64,000 nt of DNA. Origin: Eisenbergiella sp900555195. GTDB lineage: Bacteria; Bacillota; Clostridia; Lachnospirales; Lachnospiraceae. A model generated the notes under the pieces. It was not told the origin of the DNA, ran no database searches, and saw nothing but the letters and a program-made list of their open reading frames with translations. Where the stretch lies: assembly GCA_902492555.1 (NCBI GenBank), contig CABUMH010000004.1, positions 6,438 through 70,437 on the forward strand, read 5' to 3'. This document shows, one piece after another, positions 58,340 to 64,000 of the stretch. Every line of letters starts with the position of its first letter. Positions within the stretch are counted from its first letter, which is position 1. A program made the translations under genes and the position numbers.

Positions 58340-59770
58340 TTAATATGCTCTGCCCCAATATACCATTTTCTTTGCCGGACGGCCGCAGCAGACACATCTG
58401 TCCGAAATCTGCTCCTGTTCAAACGGCATGCAGCGGCTGGTTGCAGCGAATTTTTCCTTAATCTCATCTTCACAGGCCTGATCCCCGCACCACATAGCCT
58501 TTACAAAGCCCGGCTTGCTGTTGAGGATCTCTTCCAGCTCTTCCATATTCGTCGCCGCATAGGTGTGAGAATCCCGATGTGTGCGGGCTCTCTCCAGCAT
58601 TTCTTTCTGCATCGTCTCCAGGATTTCATCAACCTTGCCGGGCAGTTCTTCCAGGGAAACTTCCGTTTTCTCCCGTGTATCCCTGCGGCAGATCACACAT
58701 TTGCCGGCTTCAATATCCTTCGGGCCGATCTCCACGCGGAGCGGAATGCCGCGCATCTCCTGCTCGGCGAATTTCCATCCGGGGCTCTTGTCAGAATCAT
58801 CCACTTTCACGCGGAACGCTCCCAGGCGATCCCGCAGCGCATAGGCTGTATCCAGGACGCCCTCCTTCTTCTGCTGAATGGGCACGATCATGACCTGTAC
58901 CGGAGCGACCTTCGGCGGAAGCACCAGGCCGGAATCATCGCCGTGCACCATGATGATGGCACCGATCAGGCGGGTGGTCATGCCCCAGGACGTCTGATAG
59001 ACGTATTTGAGTTTATTGTCCCTATCCGTGAACTGTATGCCGAACGCCTTCGCGAACCCATCTCCAAAATTATGGCTGGTTCCGGACTGAAGCGCCTTTC
59101 CGTCATGCATCAGCGCTTCGATGGTATAGGTGGCTTCCGCTCCCGCAAATTTCTCCTTATCGGTCTTCTTTCCTTTGATGACGGGCATTGCCAGCACCTG
59201 CTCGCAGAAATCCGCATAAACGTTCAGCATCTGGATCGTGCGCTCCTCCGCCTCTTCCATGGTGGCATGGGCAGTATGGCCTTCCTGCCACAGAAACTCC
59301 CTGGAACGCAGGAAAGGACGCGTCTCCTTCTCCCAACGCACTACAGAACACCATTGATTGTATACTTTGGGAAGATCTCTGTAAGAATGGATATCATTTT
59401 TATAAAAATCACAGAACAGCGTCTCAGAGGTCGGCCGCACGCACAGACGCTCCTGCAGTTCCGTCATTCCACCGTGGGTCACCCAGGCCACCTCCGGCGC
59501 AAAACCTTCCACATGATCCTTCTCCTTCTGAAGCAGGCTCTCCGGAATGAACATAGGCAGATAGACGTTCTCCACACCCGTCGCCTTGAACCGCTCATCC
59601 AGCTGCTTCTGGATCAGTTCCCAGATCGCATACCCATACGGCTTGATCACCATACAGCCCTTCACGCTCGTATAGTCGATCAATTCCGCCTTCTTCACCA
59701 CATCCGTATACCATTGGGCAAAATCCTCTTCCATGGAAGTGATCGCTTCCACCAATTTCTTGTCCGCCAT
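58340..59770 (-). CDS. proS: Prolyl-tRNA synthetase (archaeal/eukaryotic-like type)
   Basis: A 476-residue class II synthetase without the editing insertion of the long bacterial form. Motif 1 region PYGYAIWELIQKQLDERFKA, motif 2 RPTSETLFCDFYKNDIHSYR with the VVRWEKETRPFLRSREFLWQ that follows, and motif 3 near WGMTTRLIGAIIMVHGDDSG. The C-terminal zinc-ribbon-like domain has KCVICRRDTRE and RCVCCGRPAKKMVYWGRAY. ATG 59770 fits the normal start MADKKLVEAI; an upstream in-frame extension is leader sequence. Controlled by the T-box at 59843-60179. Confidence 0.97.
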   Translation of the reverse strand: MADKKLVEAITSMEEDFAQWYTDVVKKAELIDYTSVKGCMVIKPYGYAIWELIQKQLDERFKATGVENVYLPMFIPESLLQKEKDHVEGFAPEVAWVTHGGMTELQERLCVRPTSETLFCDFYKNDIHSYRDLPKVYNQWCSVVRWEKETRPFLRSREFLWQEGHTAHATMEEAEERTIQMLNVYADFCEQVLAMPVIKGKKTDKEKFAGAEATYTIEALMHDGKALQSGTSHNFGDGFAKAFGIQFTDRDNKLKYVYQTSWGMTTRLIGAIIMVHGDDSGLVLPPKVAPVQVMIVPIQQKKEGVLDTAYALRDRLGAFRVKVDDSDKSPGWKFAEQEMRGIPLRVEIGPKDIEAGKCVICRRDTREKTEVSLEELPGKVDEILETMQKEMLERARTHRDSHTYAATNMEELEEILNSKPGFVKAMWCGDQACEDEIKEKFAATSRCMPFEQEQISDRCVCCGRPAKKMVYWGRAY

Positions 59771-59842
59771 CTCTTTTCTCCTTTTCCTTTCTTCCTCTTT
59801 TCTCTCTTTATGAAGAGGCCCTGTTCTGCCTTCCCGGAAACA

Positions 59843-60179
59843 GAAAAACCGCCGCTTTCCGTTCACCGGACAGAACCCAACAGACCCTGACCGGGGACCG
59901 GAAAACCGGCGGTACCACCCCGATTAACATAACCGCAAATGCGGCCACATTCTCTTTGCTTTCGTTAACGCCGAACTACGTTGTACTTATGGAAACGCAG
60001 CCTCAAAATCCCAATCCTTATCCGGATCGTCCTGGCTGCGGCCTTTTTCACCTACCGCGCTTCCCTCGCACAAAGCTCCAAGGCCGGTTCCGCCGCCTTC
60101 CGTAGGAACCTCACACCGCCGGTTCCCTCTCTGCTGCCGGAATGAGCAGACGTACTATTCCTCTTCTTCGCTCTTATCT
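59843..60179 (-). promoter_or_regulatory. T-box leader of proS
   Basis: On the minus strand the T-box core GGGTGGTACCGCC lies at about 59909-59921, the segment whose TGGNACC bulge pairs with uncharged tRNA. A competing terminator follows: CCGCCG around 59908 pairs with CGGCGG (59846-59851), then TTTTTC. Stem I and its distal structures fill 60000-60170, and a CCT triplet in GGTTCCTACG (near 60107) is a candidate proline specifier codon. Low charged tRNA-Pro should favour antitermination and more proS. Confidence 0.85.
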
Positions 60180-60185
60180 ATGTAG

Positions 60186-60214
60186 ATATTAGAAAATTTT
60201 CGCCTTTTTGTCAA
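60186..60214 (-). promoter_or_regulatory. Promoter of the proS T-box transcript
   Basis: On the minus strand TTGACA (60214-60209), 17 bases, TAATAT (60191-60186). Confidence 0.7.
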
Positions 60215-60369
60215 CGTTTTTCCCGGAAGAAGGAGCAGTAACCAGATAAAATCTGTTGGCGCTGGGCCGCAGGACGCACACGCTCTATGAGATCCTCCGG
60301 GCGCCGTATGTTCTTTTCCGGGGCACGCTCTCGCTCGGCTTCAAACGTAACGGTACATAACGGGCCAAA

Positions 60370-60704
60370 GGACGGCCCTGCCCCTCTCCGCTGCCTGCGC
60401 ATATAGCTTGCCAGGGAGGATGTGGTGGCTGGCTGTACGCTTTTCCCCACAGATCTGTGAAAAAATCGTGCTGTTTCTTGCCATTTCTGCCGGAGACGTG
60501 CTCCCGCACGCTCTGGCGGCGTTGTTCGACGCCCGCAGGGCGGAGTTCAGCCGCCAAGCGGGAGCATGCCTCCGACAGAAATGGTTAGAAACAGCCGATT
60601 TTTGAGGCGATCTGCGGGGAAAAGCGTACAGTCAGCCGCCCCATCCCCCCTGACAAACCATATGCGCAGGCAGCGGAGAGGGGCAGGACCGGACGGCTGT
60701 ACCT
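60370..60704. repeat. Large palindromic repeat, family B copy 2
   Basis: An imperfect inverted repeat of about 335 bases centred near 60537. Outer arms: the plus-strand run GGACGGCCCTGCCCCTCTCC then GCTGCCTGCGCATAT at 60370-60404, mirrored at about 60660-60696. Middle arms: CTGTACGCTTTTCCCC / GGGGAAAAGCGTACAG. Inner arms: CATTTCTG / CAGAAATG and CTCCCGCACGC / GCGGGAG. Core: TGGCGGCGTTGT, GCCC-GCA-GGGC, then AGCCGCCA. Both arms hold similar open frames (RRQRRGAGP on each), a result of the symmetry. No protein gene is supported here. Confidence 0.75.
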
Positions 60705-60705
60705 T

Positions 60706-60734
60706 TTGCACACTTTTCCGGCGGCAGACATATT
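60706..60734 (+). promoter_or_regulatory. Candidate promoter of superoxide dismutase
   Basis: TTGCAC (60706-60711), 17 bases, CATATT (60729-60734), directly at the outer end of the palindromic repeat. Confidence 0.4.
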
Positions 60735-60788
60735 GTGATGGTAAAGGGAATCTTCTCAATTCCTGCAAAACAACGATGGAGGTATGAA

Positions 60789-61415
60789 GTGCTTTCAGAG
60801 ATGACCTATCCTTTTTCACTTCCAAAGCTTCCCTATGCCTATGATGCGTTAGAGCCTTATATTGATGCAGATACGATGTATTTTCACCATGATAAGCATT
60901 TTCAGGCGTATGTGGACAATCTGAATGCTGCGCTGGAAGGGTATCCGGTTTTCCAATCCTGGTCGCTTGAGCAGCTGCTTGGCGGGCTTGAGGCGCTTCC
61001 AGAAGGGCTGCGGACGGCAGTTCGCAACAACGGGGGCGGCGTGTATAATCATTGGCTTTATTTTGACTTGATGACACCACAGATCCAGGGGAATCCACAG
61101 GTATTTCCTCCTGTCTTCGGCCAAAAAGAGAAATTAGAAGCGCTTTTGAAACAGGCGGCCATGGGCATCTTCGGCTCAGGCTTCGCATGGCTGGCGGCAG
61201 ACGGACGGGGCAGGCTTTCCATTCTGGCCCTCGCCAATCAGGATAATCCGCTTTCCTATGGATTCTATCCTATCCTGCCGCTTGATGTGTGGGAGCATGC
61301 TTATTATTTGAAATACCAAAATCTGCGCGGCAATTATATCGACAACTGGTTTCAGGTTGCAAACTGGACAAAGGCGGCCGGACGCCTGTCCGCGTCCGGC
61401 CTGCACTTGCTGTAA
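60789..61415 (+). CDS. Superoxide dismutase (Fe/Mn family)
   Basis: A 209-codon enzyme converting superoxide to oxygen and hydrogen peroxide. Metal ligands: histidine in MYFHHDKHFQAYVDNL, histidine in GGGVYNHWLYFDLM, and aspartate and histidine in LPLDVWEHAYYLKYQNLR. GSGFAWLAADGRGRLSIL is the usual central segment. The start is GTG at 60789, set by GGAGG at 60778-60782; the ATG at 60801 is too far from it. Fe or Mn preference cannot be told. With rubrerythrin it forms an oxidative-stress defence. Confidence 0.93.
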   Translation: MLSEMTYPFSLPKLPYAYDALEPYIDADTMYFHHDKHFQAYVDNLNAALEGYPVFQSWSLEQLLGGLEALPEGLRTAVRNNGGGVYNHWLYFDLMTPQIQGNPQVFPPVFGQKEKLEALLKQAAMGIFGSGFAWLAADGRGRLSILALANQDNPLSYGFYPILPLDVWEHAYYLKYQNLRGNYIDNWFQVANWTKAAGRLSASGLHLL

Positions 61416-61425
61416 GATATCCCGT

Positions 61426-62763
61426 TTAAATTTCCCCGCTCAGAAAAGCTTCATATTTATCATAATCCGCCTGTCTGCACTCCACCATGAGCCGTACGCC
61501 TTCCGGAAGATAGGACTGTTCCAGTATGACCGCGTTTTCATTGAAATAGTGAACGATATCTCCTCTGTTGTAAGGGATCAGGAAAGCCGCTTTCCTGTCT
61601 TTTGCAAAAAGGGCCTGACTGATCTTTAAAAGAAGGGCATCCAGCCCGATTCCCTCCTTGGCGGACAGGTAAATCCGCTCTTCTTCCACGCGCGGAAGGC
61701 CGGACAGCGGCAGGATGCGTTCCGCTTTATTCATCACATGAATGCACGGGATCGTTTCTGCACCCAGTTCACGAAGGGTTTCCATAGTCACCTGCAGTTG
61801 TTCCTTCCATTGTTCATCAGAGGCATCCACCACATTCAGGAGCAGATCCGCATAGCGCACCTCATCCAGAGTGGAACGAAACGCCTTCACCAGATCATGG
61901 GGCAGTTTGCTGACGAACCCTACCGTATCGGAAAGCAGAAACGCCCTGCCGTCCTGAGGCTGAATCTTTCTTACCGTCGTGTCCAGGGTCGCGAACAGCA
62001 TATCCTTTGCCATCACTTTTTTCTCTTCTTTAGAGGCAGGCCCTTCCTTTCCCGCGCAGGCCTCCAGCATCCAGTTCATCAGTGTGGATTTCCCCGCATT
62101 GGTATATCCCACCAGCGCGACCTGGGGAAGGGCGGAGCGGCCGCGCTTTTTACGCTGTACGTCTCTGTCATGTTCAATGGCTTCCAGTTCTCTTCCCAGA
62201 TCGCTGATCCGCTTCTCTATCTTTCTGCGGTCCAGTTCAATCTGCTTTTCTCCCGTTCCCTTATTGCTCATGCTCCCGCTGGCTCCGGCCTGTCTTCCCA
62301 GATTTTCACGCATTCCTACCAGGCGCGGCAGCATATACTGCAGGCTGGCCAACTCCACCTGCAGCCTGGCCTCACGGGTTCTGGCCCGTCTTGAAAAAAT
62401 CTCCAGGATCAGGTTCGTCCGATCCATTACCTGTGCATCAATCTCTTTCTGCAGGTTCTTCAGCTGGGATGGAGAAAGGGTGCCCTCAAAAATCACATAC
62501 GCGATATCAAGCAGTTCCACCGTCTCCTGCACTTCCTTCACCTTTCCGCTCCCAATATAATAAGCGGACGTCGGAGTAGACAGGCTCTGTTCTATCCGCG
62601 CTGCAACCTCCATCTCACATGCCTCCGCCAGGCTCTCCAATTCCCTCATGGAAGTATCAAACGCTGTATCCTCCTGTGTCCTCACACCGATTATCAACGC
62701 GCGCTCCCTGACGCTGCCATCCTCTTTTTCTCTCTCTTCCTCATTCATTCTGTATTCGTTCAT
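61426..62763 (-). CDS. hflX: GTPase HflX
   Basis: A 445-residue ribosome-associated GTPase that splits stalled or hibernating ribosomes. The N-terminal domain has MREVEEL-type nucleotide-binding segments (IGSGKVKEVQETVELLDIAY, EIFSRRARTREARLQVELAS, YMLPRLVGMRENLGRQAG). The G domain has G1 VGYTNAGKSTLMNWML, G2/G3 FATLDTTVRKIQ with LLSDTVGFVSKLP, and G4 HVMNKAERI. The C-terminal region is short and standard. ATG 62763 has an AAGGAG Shine-Dalgarno; the longer frame upstream is rejected. It converges with the superoxide dismutase gene. Confidence 0.95.
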   Translation of the reverse strand: MNEYRMNEEEREKEDGSVRERALIIGVRTQEDTAFDTSMRELESLAEACEMEVAARIEQSLSTPTSAYYIGSGKVKEVQETVELLDIAYVIFEGTLSPSQLKNLQKEIDAQVMDRTNLILEIFSRRARTREARLQVELASLQYMLPRLVGMRENLGRQAGASGSMSNKGTGEKQIELDRRKIEKRISDLGRELEAIEHDRDVQRKKRGRSALPQVALVGYTNAGKSTLMNWMLEACAGKEGPASKEEKKVMAKDMLFATLDTTVRKIQPQDGRAFLLSDTVGFVSKLPHDLVKAFRSTLDEVRYADLLLNVVDASDEQWKEQLQVTMETLRELGAETIPCIHVMNKAERILPLSGLPRVEEERIYLSAKEGIGLDALLLKISQALFAKDRKAAFLIPYNRGDIVHYFNENAVILEQSYLPEGVRLMVECRQADYDKYEAFLSGEI

Positions 62764-63226
62764 AAGTTCTCCTTTTTCCCCATTCTCTATGTTCCCATTT
62801 TGCCGTTTTCTGTATCTGTCCATTCTGAATCCACCGGTTTCTTATTACAAAAGAAATCATTCTTTTCTCCCATTCTGCCGCTTTCAGCCTTCGCCCATGC
62901 GGCTTATCCTGTTTTCAGGCAACAAAAAAAGAGAATGCTCTCTGCACCTTTCCGGCCGCGATTCATGCGGACTATCCATAAACCGTCCACACGCCATACC
63001 ATACGCGGCCAAAAGTTCCGTTAAGATCCTCCGAACTGTCTTCGCACACCACGCCGCTACGCAGGCCGCCAAAAACGTCCTGCAAAACAACGCACTTCTT
63101 CATATGCTCCAACAATCAGATGTTTCTTAACTTAATAAACATTCTCTGTCCTCTTATTCTCCTGAAAACATTTCTTCAATATTCGTTACAGGTTCATATT
63201 ATCCTTGAAAAGAATGCTTGTCAAGC
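62764..63226. other. Intergenic region without a recognised gene
   Basis: About 460 bases between hflX and the cysteine-rich protein. Several short frames exist on both strands, but none has a convincing start, family match or codon pattern. GC-rich in the middle (62950-63080) and AT-rich at the right end. Confidence 0.45.
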
Positions 63227-63664
63227 TTATTGTCTTTTCTTATATACAATAATCTCCGGTTCCATCCCTCCGCATCCATATTCGCACACAAGCAGATGCT
63301 GTTCATCCGCCACTATGCCGTAGCATCTGTCGCTTTGAGGCCGTTCGATCTGATTTCCTAGGTATATGTGATTGTCCTCAAGCAGTTTCACAGCCTGCCC
63401 ATTGGCAAGATTATACTCCAAATTTACGAAAAAGCCATTCAACAAATTCAGATCACTCACCTGCAGATCTTCTATGCCGAGCGAACGGAACTCCTCAATC
63501 AATTCCTCTTTAAGGCGGATAAAGGCCTCCATCCCATCTCTTTTAATACACTCTGCCGCAACGCATGTCCCACCGAACGGATGCCCGTCCGTCTGGATGC
63601 ATCCCCCGCATTCCGCCTGTCTGCTACATTCCCCGCAGCAATCCGCCTGACAAATCGTTTTCAT
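63227..63664 (-). CDS. Small protein with cysteine-rich N-terminus
   Basis: 145 residues. The first 40 carry eight cysteines (C5, C9, C10, C13, C19, C22, C34, C39) in a CxxxCCxxC...CxxC pattern that could bind an Fe-S cluster or zinc, reminiscent of DUF3795-type proteins. The remainder (AFIRLKEELIEEFRSLGIED, LQVSDLNLLNGFFVNLEYNL, DRCYGIVADEQHLLVCEYGC) looks like a compact mixed alpha/beta domain with two further cysteines near the end. I do not recognise the family with certainty. It stands alone. Confidence 0.65.
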   Translation of the reverse strand: MKTICQADCCGECSRQAECGGCIQTDGHPFGGTCVAAECIKRDGMEAFIRLKEELIEEFRSLGIEDLQVSDLNLLNGFFVNLEYNLANGQAVKLLEDNHIYLGNQIERPQSDRCYGIVADEQHLLVCEYGCGGMEPEIIVYKKRQ

Positions 63665-63754
63665 CCTATATACTCCTATTCATGATCACTTGTCCTTCCT
63701 TATTCATATTTGTACATTTTTCATATCATGTCAACAAGATATTTCAAGAAAGGA

Positions 63755-63780
63755 AGCTGTAACGAACAGATGTTACAGCT
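63755..63780. other. Hairpin in the terminal intergenic region
   Basis: AGCTGTAAC (63755-63763) and GTTACAGCT (63772-63780) are a perfect inverted repeat with an 8-base loop. On the minus strand it is followed by TCCTTTC, a weak terminator at best. Confidence 0.4.
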
Positions 63781-63876
63781 CAGTTCTCCGCATGTGCTGT
63801 TCCGTCGCACTCGTTTGTGACACCTGGTTCCCCGAGCATGGGCATCCGGCTTCTGCGGCGCAGGGGTTGGATGAAT

Positions 63877-64000
63877 TCTTTTTCCGCAAACCTGTGAGAA
63901 AATTGTGCTGTTTCTTGGCCTTGCACGCGGGAGGTCCACCTGCACGCTCTGGCGGCGTTGTTTGACGCCCCATAGGGGCGGAGTTTAGCCGCCATGCGGG
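63877..64000. repeat. Palindromic repeat, family B copy 3 (cut by the window edge)
   Basis: Contains the shared core CTGGCGGCGTTGTTTGACGC, then CCC-ATAG-GGGCGGAG and TTTAGCCGCCATGCGGG. The left flank TTTTTCCGCAAACCTGTGAG then AAAATTGTGCTGTTTCTT matches copy 2 (CTGTGAAAAAATCGTGCTGT) and the complement of copy 1. The right arm lies outside the window. Confidence 0.7.

Noticed and set aside
60211..60787. Short frames on both strands of the large palindrome, sharing RRQRRGAGP
   Set aside because: The similarity comes from the inverted repeat itself. No Shine-Dalgarno or family supports them.

Overview
The window looks like a chromosome segment of a spore-forming Clostridia, most likely a gut Lachnospiraceae-type Firmicute. 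Three things support this: the conserved block hupB - S4-domain gene - yabP - yabQ - divIC - spoIIE - tilS - hpt - ftsH, with a CotS-type spore gene and cca beside it; a T-box leader on proS; and standard Firmicute promoters and Shine-Dalgarno sites. Base composition is moderate, roughly half GC. I see no rRNA genes and no CRISPR array.

Layout. 1-10.6 kb: accessory metabolic genes, mostly on the minus strand. These are an ApbE lipoprotein, a family 2 glycosyltransferase, a GNAT acetyltransferase, an FGGY sugar kinase, a split transketolase and a fucose-isomerase-like fragment, with a divergent LacI regulator, an aldo/keto reductase and a DUF4405 membrane protein. 10.8-18.6 kb: a beta-helix carbohydrate protein, two alpha/beta hydrolases, a sugar-isomerase TIM barrel, a broken lipoprotein and a radical SAM/SPASM enzyme. 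18.8-22.8 kb: an integrase remnant at the 3' end of tRNA-Leu, tRNA-Tyr, a GH13 alpha-glucanase and a LysR regulator. 23-33.2 kb: the conserved cell-division, sporulation and translation block. 33.2-37.8 kb: a GH35-like glycosidase, plsY with a coupled MGDG-type glycosyltransferase, and a cold-shock gene with a hairpin leader. 38-43 kb: a two-component system beside a three-gene ABC exporter of the lantibiotic/bacitracin-protection type. 43-52.7 kb: a GH2 beta-mannosidase with a sugar ABC transporter and, divergently, a second two-component system. 52.8-64 kb: rubrerythrin, NUDIX, an M20 peptidase with two membrane proteins, ackA, T-box-controlled proS, superoxide dismutase, hflX and a cysteine-rich small protein.

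Two patterns stand out. First, accessory loci carry many broken genes: two frameshifted lipoproteins, a deletion fusing an isomerase to a transketolase, a glycosidase tail remnant, a deleted integrase, and two tandem solute-binding proteins, one without its signal peptide and one with an in-frame amber codon. The housekeeping and sporulation genes look intact. Second, large palindromic repeats sit in the intergenic spaces. One is a 239-bp element with nearly perfect 81-bp arms (37918-38156). The other is a family of at least three copies sharing a core that begins TGGCGGCGTTGT (about 37044, 60370 and 63877). One copy supplies the stop codon of the glycosyltransferase gene it abuts.

Regulation fits the gene content. 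A sigma-E-type promoter precedes yabP. A sigma-A-type promoter with an unusual 21-bp spacer precedes a short spoIIE that lacks the membrane domain. An 11-bp-period direct repeat, of the kind OmpR-type regulators bind, lies between the response regulator and the ABC exporter. A PerR-like sequence lies at the rubrerythrin promoter. All of this comes from reading the sequence; no database search was run.
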